Assembly: GCF_000334405.1 (NCBI RefSeq)
Contig: NC_020195.1
Location: forward strand, 310,001-374,000
Length of the DNA stretch: 64,000 nt
DNA from: Blattabacterium sp. (Blatta orientalis) str. Tarazona
GTDB taxonomy: Bacteria > Bacteroidota > Bacteroidia > Flavobacteriales > Blattabacteriaceae
Direction: 5' to 3'
Numbering within the stretch: position 1 is the first letter of the stretch; every line of letters begins with the position of its first letter. The notes beneath the pieces are model-generated. The model did not search any database and was not told where the DNA came from. It saw only the letters and a list, made by a program, of their open reading frames with translations. Shown here in pieces: positions 53,583-62,263 of this stretch. The translations under genes were made by a program, and so were the position numbers.

Positions 53583-54902
53583 ATGAGTTACATCGTATCT
53601 ATAGTGGGACGTCCAAATGTCGGAAAATCTACTCTATTTAACCGTTTTGTAGGACGAATGAAAGCTATTGTTCATGTCAGAAGTGGAGTTACACGAGATC
53701 GTATTTATGGAGAATCTGAATGGAATGGAGTTCATTTTTCTTTGGTAGATACAGGTGGTTATAACCCCATCCATAAAAATCTACTGGATGCAGAAATTAT
53801 CAAGCAAATTTTAATAGCCATAAAAGAGGCCGATGTCATTTTATTTTTAGTGGATATAAAAATAGGGATATTAGATATAGATGTAGAAATCTCTCAACTA
53901 CTTAGAAAGTATAAAAAATCTATTTTATTAGTAGTGAATAAAGTAGATAACGGAAAATACATGTATCATAACACAGATTTTTTTTGTTTAGGATTTAGGG
54001 ATTATTACTACATATCCGCTATAAATGGAAGTGGAACGGGCGAATTACTGGATAGATTAATAGAAATCTTGAAATCCTTAGGAAAAAAAGAAATAGTGGA
54101 AAAAGAAGTTCTTCCCCGTTTTTCGGTCATAGGACGTCCAAATGTTGGAAAATCTACATTGATTAACTCGTTTTTAGAAAAAAATCATCATATTGTCACA
54201 AATGTTTCTGGGACCACGAGAGATAGTCTTGATGTTTCCTACAAAAAATTTGGATATAAATGTATTTTAGTGGATACACCTGGAGTAAGAAAAAAATCAA
54301 AAATAAGTGAAAGTCTTGAATTTTATTCTACTATGAGAACAGTAAGAAGCATTGAATCCACAGATATTTGTCTTTTAATGGTAGATGCGGTTCGTGGATG
54401 GGAGTCACAGGATAGAAATATTTTTAGATTAGTTGAAAGAAATCAGAAAGGAATAATCATTCTTATTAACAAATGGGATTTATTAAATCATGGAAAAAAT
54501 TGTTCTCTGCAAAAAAATTTCGAAATTTTCATTCGAAAAAAAATTTCTCCATTTGACAATGTCCCCATCCTTTTTATCTCTGCAAAAAATAAAGATGGAA
54601 TATATAACATCCTCCCCATAGCTGATCAGGTTTTCAAAATACGTAAAAAAAGATTAAAAACGAATTTATTAAATAGAGTTATGTTACCCATTTTTCAAAA
54701 AACTCCTCCTCCATCTGTACAAAAAAAGTTGATTACTATTAAATATTGTACTCAGTTACCGACATCCACCCCAAAGTTTATTTTTTTCTCTAATTTTCCT
54801 CATTATATAAAAGAATCTTATAAAAGATTTATTGAAAATAAAATTCGTGATCACTTCGATTTTAGAGGAGTCCCCATACAAATTCTTTTTAGGAAAAAAT
54901 AA
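53583..54902 (+). CDS. der: Ribosome-associated GTPase Der (EngA)
   Basis: Tandem-GTPase needed for 50S assembly. Two G domains are visible, each with GRPNVGKSTL, DTGG/DTPG and NKVD/NKWD. The first is at about residue 10 and the second near residue 185, with a C-terminal KH-like domain. 439 residues from ATG 53583. Intact. Confidence 0.96.
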   Translation: MSYIVSIVGRPNVGKSTLFNRFVGRMKAIVHVRSGVTRDRIYGESEWNGVHFSLVDTGGYNPIHKNLLDAEIIKQILIAIKEADVILFLVDIKIGILDIDVEISQLLRKYKKSILLVVNKVDNGKYMYHNTDFFCLGFRDYYYISAINGSGTGELLDRLIEILKSLGKKEIVEKEVLPRFSVIGRPNVGKSTLINSFLEKNHHIVTNVSGTTRDSLDVSYKKFGYKCILVDTPGVRKKSKISESLEFYSTMRTVRSIESTDICLLMVDAVRGWESQDRNIFRLVERNQKGIIILINKWDLLNHGKNCSLQKNFEIFIRKKISPFDNVPILFISAKNKDGIYNILPIADQVFKIRKKRLKTNLLNRVMLPIFQKTPPPSVQKKLITIKYCTQLPTSTPKFIFFSNFPHYIKESYKRFIENKIRDHFDFRGVPIQILFRKK

Positions 54903-54929
54903 TGGTTCATCTTTTGTATTAATAAAACG

Positions 54930-55538
54930 GTGATCACACATTTAAGAGGAAAGTTAATAGAAAAAAATCAATCTTCTTTAATAATAGATTGTAATGGAGT
55001 CGGATATTCCCTTCATATATCTTCGTATACCTATTCTTCTTTATCAGAAGAAGAAGGAAAAGAAATTTCTATATATACTTATCTTTTTATCAAGGAAAAT
55101 CAACATGTATTGTATGGTTTTTTTGAAAGAATAGAAAGAAAAATATTTTCTCATTTGATATCCGTAAATGGAATAGGTCCAAGTTCTGCTATAACTATAC
55201 TATCTTCCTTAACCCCACATGAAATAGAAGAATCTATATCTAGAGAAGATATAGAAGTATTCAATCATGTGAAGGGAATCGGAAGAAAAACTGCTCAGAG
55301 AATTATCATAGAACTGAAAGATAAAATTTCTATTATTCCTTCTAATATTCCTAAAAAAGTAAAAAACGTTAACTTTTTCGATAAGACCCCTACTTTCATA
55401 AAAAAAGAGGCTTTAAGCGCTTTGATCGTACTAGGTTTTTCTCCTAAAGAATCTAAAAAAGTTTTAGAGGAGATCTTGGATAAAAACCCTGAATTTACTG
55501 TAGAAAATCTGATCAAAGAATCTTTAAAAAAATTGTAA
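54930..55538 (+). CDS. ruvA: Holliday junction helicase subunit RuvA
   Basis: Binds Holliday junctions and recruits RuvB. The N-terminal OB fold begins ITHLRGKLIEKNQ; helix-hairpin-helix motifs SVNGIGPSSAITIL and VKGIGRKTAQRIIIELK follow, and the C-terminal RuvB-binding domain begins IKKEALSALIVLGFS. GTG start at 54930. 202 residues, full length, so recombination functions are at least partly kept. Confidence 0.95.
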   Translation: MITHLRGKLIEKNQSSLIIDCNGVGYSLHISSYTYSSLSEEEGKEISIYTYLFIKENQHVLYGFFERIERKIFSHLISVNGIGPSSAITILSSLTPHEIEESISREDIEVFNHVKGIGRKTAQRIIIELKDKISIIPSNIPKKVKNVNFFDKTPTFIKKEALSALIVLGFSPKESKKVLEEILDKNPEFTVENLIKESLKKL

Positions 55539-55584
55539 AATAGGTATTTTCAATTTCTAAAAAAAACAAACCCAAAAAATAATA

Positions 55585-55592
55585 TACTTTTG
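55585..55592 (+). promoter_or_regulatory. -7 element of the phosphate transporter gene
   Basis: TACTTTTG matches TAnnTTTG, 35 nt before the ATG at 55627. No clear TTG upstream. Confidence 0.45.
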
Positions 55593-55626
55593 TTTTTGTC
55601 GTAAAATTAATACTTACCTCTTTATT

Positions 55627-57911
55627 ATGAAACTTTTTTATCCCTCAATTATAGTGATCCTTTTTGTCTTATCTATTTTTGATCTTATTGTAGGTTTAAT
55701 TAATGACGCAGTCAATTTTCTCAATTCTGCTATTGGATCTAAAGTAGCTTCTCGTAAAATCATCATGATTTTTGCTAGTTTAGGTATTTTATTGGGAGCT
55801 TTTTTATCCAGTGGAATGATGGAAGTAGCAAGAAAAGGGGTTTTTGATCCGTCTTATTTTCATTTTTCAGATCTAACCTTTATTTTCTTAGCTGTTATGA
55901 TATCCGATATTATTTTATTGGATGTTTTTAACACTTTAGGATTACCTACTTCTACTACAGTCTCTATGGTTTTTTGCTTATTAGGTGGAGCTTTTAGTAT
56001 AGCTATGATAAAAATAGCTTCCCCATTAAGTAATGAACCGCTTCATTATTTAAGTCAATACATTAAAGCGGAAAAAACATTGACCATTGGAGTAGGAATT
56101 TTTTTATCTATTCTAATTTCTTTTTTTTCAGGAGCTTTCATTCATTATTTCATACGATTTTTATTAAGTTTTGAATATAAAAGTAGATTAAAATATGTAG
56201 GAGTAATATGGGCGGCTATTTCATTGAGTAGTATGACTTATTTTTTGATTGTAAGAGGTCTACATAGTACTTTGAAAGGGTTCATGGAAGATAATTTGAC
56301 AGGATTCTCTTTATTGATTCAACATTTTATCAAGTGCATACATCATCATTTTTTTGTTTTTTTACTGGTCTTATTTTCCACATGGACTCTTGTGGCAAAG
56401 ATATTTGTTTCTTTAGGATATAATATCTTAAAATTTGTTGTATTATATGGAACCTTCTCTTTAGCCATGGCTTTTGCAGGAAATGATTTAGTAAACTTTA
56501 TAGGAATTCCTATAGCTAGTATACAATCTTATAATATATGGAAAGAAGCAGGAAGTCCTCCTGCCGAAAGATTTAATATGAAAAGTTTATCTGGAAATGT
56601 ACAGGTCCCATCTATAGTTTTAATTTTTGCAGGTATAATTATGATATTGACGCTTTGGTTTTCTAAAAAAACAAAAACCATCGTTAGCACAGAAATTAAT
56701 TTAAGTAGACAAAATGAAGGGACCGAAAAATTTTTATCTAATTCTTTAGCAAGAGGAATTGTTCGATTTTTTTTATATTTTGGGAATAAATTTTTCAAAT
56801 TATTTCCAAAAAGATTCCTAGTAAAAATAGAAAAAAATTTTAAGCAAAAAATACAAAATGAAAACGTTGCTTTTGACTTAGTTAGAGCTTCTGCAAATTT
56901 AACCATATCTAGTATATTGATATCTATAGCTACCGTTCAGAAACTCCCACTATCAACTACTTTTGTCACTTTTATGGTTTCTATGGGGACTTCTCTTTCA
57001 GATAGAGCCTGGGATCGAGAAAGCGCCGTTTACAGAGTTTCAGGAGTATTAAAAGTTATAAGAGGTTGGTTTTTAACAGGTTTAATCGCTTTTACCATGG
57101 CAGGAATTACAGCGTCTTTTTTGTTTTTTTTAAAAGCATGGGCCCTTATATTTTTTATGTTTTTAATTGGTTTTGTTTTTTACAAGAGTTATAAAAACTA
57201 TCAGAAAGGGCTATCTAAAAAATTTGAAGATCAAAGAAAAATTTTTGGAACCGATGAGCTGACTTTAGGGAAAACTTTAAACAAAACTATGGATATTTTA
57301 GTACCTATCCTGGAATCAATCGAAAATATTTATAAAAATAGTATAGAAGGGATAACTAAAGAAGATTTAAAAAGCCTTCAATATAGTAGGAAGCACTTTT
57401 TAAAAGTAAAAGAAAGTTTTACGAGCATCCAGAACTCTTTAATTCTAGTGATTAGAAAAACGAAAAACAGTGAACCTATTGCTGGGAGACTTTATATGCG
57501 AATATACAATAAAATTAAAGAGATCATTGAATCTTCCGATGTGATTACTAATCGCACTTTATTTCATGTGAGTAATAGTCATAAACCTTTAAAATACAAG
57601 CAAAAAAAAATTTATTGATACTTGAACATTTGATGATGGAACACTTCCATATAATCAAAAAAATCACCAGAAATAGAAGTTTTCAACAAGTAAATTGTAC
57701 AATCAAAATTCAAATTCTCAAGGAAATTGAGGAACAGATGAATCAACAGGTGATGGGAATCATCCATAAAAAATATGGAAAAAAGAACACTCTATTGATA
57801 TTGGACGTCCTTCTCCCATCCAAAAAAATTACAGAAAATATAGAAGAGATCCTTCTGTTACATACCGAGGGATTATCCCATATTTCGTCAAAAAAGACGC
57901 TTCTTTTCTAG
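55627..57911 (+). CDS. pit: PiT-family phosphate transporter with C-terminal PhoU-like region, split by a frameshift
   Basis: Inner-membrane inorganic phosphate symporter. The first frame (55627-57618, 663 residues) contains about ten membrane segments with both PiT signature repeats (GLINDAVNFLNSAIGS and AMAFAGNDLVNFIG) and a soluble helical region after residue ~520. It stops just after KYKQKKIY. A second frame beginning in the same A9 tract (57602-57610) continues NLLILEHLMMEHFHII and GKKNTLLILDVLLPS to the stop at 57909-57911; this reads like the rest of the PhoU-like tail of flavobacterial PiT proteins. One extra A joins both into about 761 residues, the usual length. Either slippage makes the full protein, or it is trimmed after the transport domain. 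Confidence 0.88.
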
Positions 57912-57926
57912 CTTTTTAAAAATTAT

Positions 57927-58898
57927 TTAAAATGTCATCAGACTGCATCCCCGTACGTCTGACAAATCCATCCTTCCTAATACTTCGAATTCCTCATCGT
58001 TTATTTTTTTTCCTAAATCATTGGTAGAAATAAAAGGACAAGATAAATAATTAGATAAATCAATAATATCAATTCCACCTATTTTATGGTTCTCTATATG
58101 TATAAAAGGATCTTCCGGATCTCTGATGTATACTTTCATCCAAGGAGGACATCTAAAAATGCCGTCTTTTTTTGCATATGCTTGAGAAAGCAATTCGGTC
58201 ATTCCATATTCAGAGTGAATATTTTTTACACAAAAACCTTTCTTTAAAAGATGGTGTAATTCTTCTCGTATGATTTCTTTTCTTTTCCCCTTCATTCCTC
58301 CTGTTTCCATGAGAATTACATTATCTTTATTATATCCATCTAGAATAGTCTCCCTATGAGACTCGACAAAGTTTAATAAAGAAAAACTTATCCCAAAAAT
58401 TAAAATAGTTTTTTCATAATGAAGAGGAGGGATTTTTTGAAAAAAAATAAAATTACTTCCATTTTTATATGTTTTTTGGATCAAATATTTCATCATATAA
58501 ATTAAAGAAGAATCCTCTCTATAGAAAGGAAACAAAGCTAAAAATTGGAATTTTTCTACGGGACCATAAAAATATTCAAATCCTTTACAAATGCTATTCC
58601 TATAAATAAGCAAATCAGCTACATAATGTTTACTTTTTATTCCTGTCGTTCCAGTACTGGTAAAAATAATTTCTGGAATACTTTTTGATAGACTACAAAT
58701 ACAATGGGTTTTAAAAAAGGAAATAGGAAAAAATGGGATTTCAGAAATATTGGTAATCCGAAATGGATCAATTTTTAATAGTTGAAGATAATTTCTGTAA
58801 ATCTGGTTATTTCTTACTTGATAATTGAATATCTCTAAAGTTAAAGATTCAAATTCTTTTTTGGATTCTATAGAAAAAATCTTTTTTTGAAAGTTCAT
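57927..58898 (-). CDS. LuxE/PaaK-like acyl-protein synthetase
   Basis: Adenylate-forming enzyme of the acyl-protein synthetase (LuxE) type, 323 residues. Evidence is the Ser/Thr/Gly-rich ATP loop FTSTGTTGIKSKHY near residue 80, SEYGMTELLSQAYA in the middle (the adenylating-enzyme YGMTE motif), and LGRMDLSDVRG near the end. It is conserved in Flavobacteriia without a firm role; acyl activation is inferred. The CvpA-like gene lies 43 nt upstream on the same strand. Confidence 0.75.
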   Translation of the reverse strand: MNFQKKIFSIESKKEFESLTLEIFNYQVRNNQIYRNYLQLLKIDPFRITNISEIPFFPISFFKTHCICSLSKSIPEIIFTSTGTTGIKSKHYVADLLIYRNSICKGFEYFYGPVEKFQFLALFPFYREDSSLIYMMKYLIQKTYKNGSNFIFFQKIPPLHYEKTILIFGISFSLLNFVESHRETILDGYNKDNVILMETGGMKGKRKEIIREELHHLLKKGFCVKNIHSEYGMTELLSQAYAKKDGIFRCPPWMKVYIRDPEDPFIHIENHKIGGIDIIDLSNYLSCPFISTNDLGKKINDEEFEVLGRMDLSDVRGCSLMTF

Positions 58899-58941
58899 TT
58901 AATGATATTTAAAAATAAAAAGTATAATTCTTCTAACTTTT

Positions 58942-59421
58942 TTAAAAAAACAAAAATTCTTTCCTAGATATATAAAAAATGTATTGAAACTCTTTTTCAA
59001 AGGAATTTGAAAAAAAATTATAAGGAATTAAATTTATTTTTTTATTTGCTTCTTTAAGAAAAAAAAGCCATATTGATAGATAAAAAAAATATTTTATCAG
59101 GCCTAAAAGACCACCAAATCCTTTATCAAAGGGTTTTAGCCATGTGATTTTCAAAATCATTTCTATGATTTTTTTAGTTAAAAAAGCTATAAATATTATA
59201 AAAAAAAATGAAATGATTAGAGAAAAACCTGTAAGAAAGGGTTCTTCCTTACTGTATTTTTTTAGCAATCCTTCTGAAAAAAAGTGAAAAATCTTGATTC
59301 CTTTGTATAGGAAAAAAAAACATATCATAAATACAAATAACTGGGAGAGTAATCCTTTTCTATACCCTTTATATGCACCATATAAAACGATAATTAGAAT
59401 AATGATATCTGTGCCAACCAT
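58942..59421 (-). CDS. CvpA-family membrane protein
   Basis: Small inner-membrane protein, 159 residues, with four hydrophobic segments. The opening DIIILIIVLYGAYKGYRKGL is the family signature (short helix, then GxxKGxxKG-like turn). A second block contains KPFDKGFGGLLGLIKYFFY. Its function is unclear; CvpA homologues were linked to colicin V production and envelope maintenance. Divergent from the next gene. Confidence 0.78.
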   Translation of the reverse strand: MVGTDIIILIIVLYGAYKGYRKGLLSQLFVFMICFFFLYKGIKIFHFFSEGLLKKYSKEEPFLTGFSLIISFFFIIFIAFLTKKIIEMILKITWLKPFDKGFGGLLGLIKYFFYLSIWLFFLKEANKKINLIPYNFFSNSFEKEFQYIFYISRKEFLFF

Positions 59422-59443
59422 AAATAACTTTTTTTACTAAAAA

Positions 59444-59824
59444 ATGAAAAAAAATTTAATACAAAAATTTCATATAAATTGGAATAAAGTCATTTTATAT
59501 ATACGAAATCATTTTTACATAGAAGGAGAAATTGATCTCATTGGGATTATTTACCTGATAGGGATTCAAGAGCTTGGGAAAGGAAAAAATATTTTTTTGA
59601 ATAGAGAAGATAAAATTAATATTTTACATATTTCTATATGTAGAATATTAGAACCTTTTGGTTATTATAGGTTTATTGGAAGAGACAGAGAAGGATGGCC
59701 TCATTATCTTTTGAAAAAGGATCTTCCCTTTTTAAACAAAGAAGAACAATCGTTTTTAATTAAAAAAGCTATCATTCGTTATATGAGTGAAGAAAATATT
59801 CTGAAGGATATTCATAAATCATAA
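59444..59824 (+). CDS. Conserved flavobacterial protein of unknown function
   Basis: A 126-residue soluble protein. The stretch IDLIGIIYLIGIQELGKGK and, further on, RILEPFGYYRFIGRDREGWPH look conserved, and I recall similar short proteins next to pheS in free-living flavobacteria, though no role is known. It begins 22 nt from the divergent CvpA gene and ends 6 nt before pheS, so it is probably cotranscribed with pheS. Confidence 0.75.
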   Translation: MKKNLIQKFHINWNKVILYIRNHFYIEGEIDLIGIIYLIGIQELGKGKNIFLNREDKINILHISICRILEPFGYYRFIGRDREGWPHYLLKKDLPFLNKEEQSFLIKKAIIRYMSEENILKDIHKS

Positions 59825-59830
59825 AATTTT

Positions 59831-60814
59831 ATGGATCAAAAAGTGGATCAAATAAAAAAGGAGATAAACTGTTTTCAGGCTAAAAATTCTGAAGCTCTAG
59901 AAGCCTTCAGAATTAAATTTTTGGGTAAAAAAAAGGGAATTTTGACGGTTTTATTTAAAAAATTAAAAAAACTTCCTATTCAAGAAAGAAAAATTTTTGG
60001 TAAAATCATCAATGATTTAAAAAAGGAGGTTCAAAAAAAAATACAAATAGATCATTCTAAAAACTTCATCAAAGATGATGATAAAAATTTTGATCCTACA
60101 ATTCCAGGAAAATCTATAGAAGTAGGATCTATACACCCCATATCTATTATAATAAATAGGATTATAGACGTCTTTAGAAAAATTGGATTTTCTTATGTAG
60201 AAGGACCTGAAATTGAAGATGATTGGCATAACTTTACGGCTTTAAATATCCCTATAGATCACCCATCTAGGGATATGCAGGATACCTTTTTTTTATGCAA
60301 AAATCCAGATATTGTATTGCGCACACATACTTCCTCTGTACAAATACGATATATGAAAAAAAACAGTCCGCCTTCTCGTGTTTTATCTGTCGGAAAAGTA
60401 TATAGAAATGAAACGATTTCCTCTCGTTCCTATTTTATGTTCCACCAAGCAGAAGGTTTTTATATCGATAAAAAAGTATCCTTTTCAGACCTAAAACAAA
60501 CTATTCATTATTTGATCAACTCTCTTTTTGGAGAAGTAAAAATTAGATTCCGTCCTTCGTATTTTCCATTTACAGAACCTAGTGCAGAAGTGGATATATA
60601 TAATAATCATACAGGGTGGTTAGAGATTATGGGATGTGGGATGATAGATCCACAAGTATTGAAAAACGTAAATATTGATTCAGAAATTTATTCTGGATTT
60701 GCTTTTGGGATAGGGATAGAACGTCTTGCATTATTGATTTATCAAATTGATGACATTAGAGTCTATTTTGATAATGATATTCGTTTTTTAAGACAATTTC
60801 AGAGTGATTTTTAA
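59831..60814 (+). CDS. pheS: Phenylalanyl-tRNA synthetase alpha subunit
   Basis: Catalytic subunit of class II PheRS. An N-terminal coiled coil (~1-90) is followed by motif 2 region SVGKVYRNETISSRS, FHQAEGFYIDK and motif 3 GFAFGIGIERLALL. 327 residues, full length. The beta subunit gene is not next to it. It is convergent with rlmB (8 nt gap). Confidence 0.95.
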   Translation: MDQKVDQIKKEINCFQAKNSEALEAFRIKFLGKKKGILTVLFKKLKKLPIQERKIFGKIINDLKKEVQKKIQIDHSKNFIKDDDKNFDPTIPGKSIEVGSIHPISIIINRIIDVFRKIGFSYVEGPEIEDDWHNFTALNIPIDHPSRDMQDTFFLCKNPDIVLRTHTSSVQIRYMKKNSPPSRVLSVGKVYRNETISSRSYFMFHQAEGFYIDKKVSFSDLKQTIHYLINSLFGEVKIRFRPSYFPFTEPSAEVDIYNNHTGWLEIMGCGMIDPQVLKNVNIDSEIYSGFAFGIGIERLALLIYQIDDIRVYFDNDIRFLRQFQSDF

Positions 60815-60822
60815 TATTATTA

Positions 60823-61572
60823 TTATTTGAATTCTCTTTGTCTGAATACTTCATATAAAAGGATCCCACAAGCTACAGAAACATTTAAAGAGGATATCCC
60901 GTGTATAGCTGGAATTTTTGCCTTTTCGGAGGTTATTTCTAAATATTTAGGACAAATCCCATTGGATTCATTTCCAAGAATGATAGCCGTAGGACCTGAA
61001 AAATCTATTTTATACCAATAGATATTGGATTTTTCCGTAGCGGAAACAACCTTTAACCCGTACTTTATCAAATACTCTATAGTTTTTTTAATATTTTTTT
61101 CTTGACATATTGGTACTTTAAATAAAGCTCCTGAAGAAGTTTTGATAGAATCAGAGCCAATCAGGGCTGTATATTTTGTTGGAATAATGATAGCATCTAC
61201 ACCAGCACATGCAGCAGTACGAATGATAGATCCAAAATTTCTTACATCCGTAATACGATCTAAAATGAGCAAAAGTGGGTTTTTTCCTTTTTCATAAAAT
61301 ATAGGAAGTAAATCTTCTATGGAATAAGTTTCTATTGGAGAGAGAAGAGCAAAAACTCCTTGATGATTTTTATTGTTCAACTGATGAAATTTATTTTTAG
61401 GAACGATATGAATGGGGATATTTTCTCTCTTGGAGAGAGAGATTAACTTTTTGTAATAAGGATTACATTTTTTTTTCCATCCTATTTGAAAAAATAACTT
61501 ACTAATACTCCTTTTGGATTGAATAGCTTCTATTAAGGGATGTATTCCATAAATAATTTCTAATTTACTCAT
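60823..61572 (-). CDS. rlmB: 23S rRNA (guanosine2251-2'-O)-methyltransferase, SpoU family
   Basis: Trefoil-knot SPOUT methyltransferase. The N-terminal domain begins IYGIHPLIEAI; motif I is ILDRITDVRNFGSIIRTA, motif II ILGNESNGI, and motif III SLNVSVACGILLYE. 249 residues. RlmB is the best match, but the TrmH-like paralogues are similar. Short gap to the convergent pheS. Confidence 0.9.
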   Translation of the reverse strand: MSKLEIIYGIHPLIEAIQSKRSISKLFFQIGWKKKCNPYYKKLISLSKRENIPIHIVPKNKFHQLNNKNHQGVFALLSPIETYSIEDLLPIFYEKGKNPLLLILDRITDVRNFGSIIRTAACAGVDAIIIPTKYTALIGSDSIKTSSGALFKVPICQEKNIKKTIEYLIKYGLKVVSATEKSNIYWYKIDFSGPTAIILGNESNGICPKYLEITSEKAKIPAIHGISSLNVSVACGILLYEVFRQREFK

Positions 61573-61641
61573 GAGATTACATGATTTTATTTTTTTAAAA
61601 CTTTAAAAAAGGAATTTTTAATGAAAAATCGTATAATGTCT

Positions 61642-61896
61642 TTACAGAAAAAAAGATAAAAAGAAAAGAAAAAGATATAAGATAGTAATAATCCCAAATC
61701 CTACCACATAATTTCCAAAATAATAGGATAGAAAAAAAGACAAGGCAAGGCTTCCTGAAAAAAGGATCATTCCGCCAAGTAAAAGGAAAAAAAAATTCAT
61801 AAAAATTTCTGTCATGATGGCCGCTACCACTTTAATCGCTTCATTTTGAAAAAATTGAAATTTTTTCTTGATAAAATTTTTAATAAAAACAAACAT
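61642..61896 (-). CDS. Small holin-like membrane protein
   Basis: 84 residues with an amphipathic N-terminus and two hydrophobic segments (FFFLLLGGMILFSGSLALSF; VGFGIITILYLFLFFLSF). It looks like the small membrane proteins that follow YtxH genes in flavobacteria, some annotated as phage holin family, with no firm function. It ends at a T7/A7 tract (61648-61654); a shift there would add SVKTLYDFSLKIPFLKF, so the true C-terminus is uncertain. Confidence 0.6.
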   Translation of the reverse strand: MFVFIKNFIKKKFQFFQNEAIKVVAAIMTEIFMNFFFLLLGGMILFSGSLALSFFLSYYFGNYVVGFGIITILYLFLFFLSFFL

Positions 61897-61912
61897 TTTT
61901 TAGATAAAAAAA

Positions 61913-62175
61913 TTAAGTCCCCAATTCCTCTTCGACTTTGTCCATTTTATCTTTTTTATTTTTTTTCCATTTTGCCTCAAAGTTAGATTTAATTCTATGT
62001 ACTTTTTTTCCTATTTTTTTACTTATTTCTTGTAAATTATCTTTCAGCTCTTCTGTCTTTTTTCCTAGTATATTTCTAATTTTATCCTCTTTTCTTGGAG
62101 CTAACAAAATTCCCAGTATTAAACCTGCCATTGTCCCCAGAATCACTCCCCAAAAAAACTTCCTCCTTTTTTCAT
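61913..62175 (-). CDS. YtxH-domain protein, 5' end possibly frameshifted
   Basis: Small envelope-associated protein with a single glycine-rich membrane helix (GTMAGLILGILLAPRKED) followed by a charged helical tail. The uninterrupted frame runs from GTG 62146 (77 residues). A better N-terminus begins at ATG 62175 and reads MKKGGSFF. One extra T in the T7 tract (62152-62158) would join this to WGVILGTMAG, giving about 87 residues with the glycine-rich lead usual in YtxH. The function of the family is not established. It precedes the holin-like gene. Confidence 0.65.
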
Positions 62176-62263
62176 AATAACAATTTTATATTTATAATAA
62201 ATTTAATCATACAATATTTACGCACAAAATTGTCTTTGTTTATTTAGAAAAAAATTTTTCTCT

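Noticed and set aside
56529..56906. 125-codon minus-strand open frame inside the phosphate transporter gene
   Set aside because: It is antisense to a clearly coding segment with conserved motifs and has no family features; it arises from codon bias.
57633..57911. Separate small gene after the phosphate transporter
   Set aside because: Its sequence continues the PhoU-like tail of PiT proteins and its frame joins the upstream one through an A tract, so it is better read as the broken-off 3' end.
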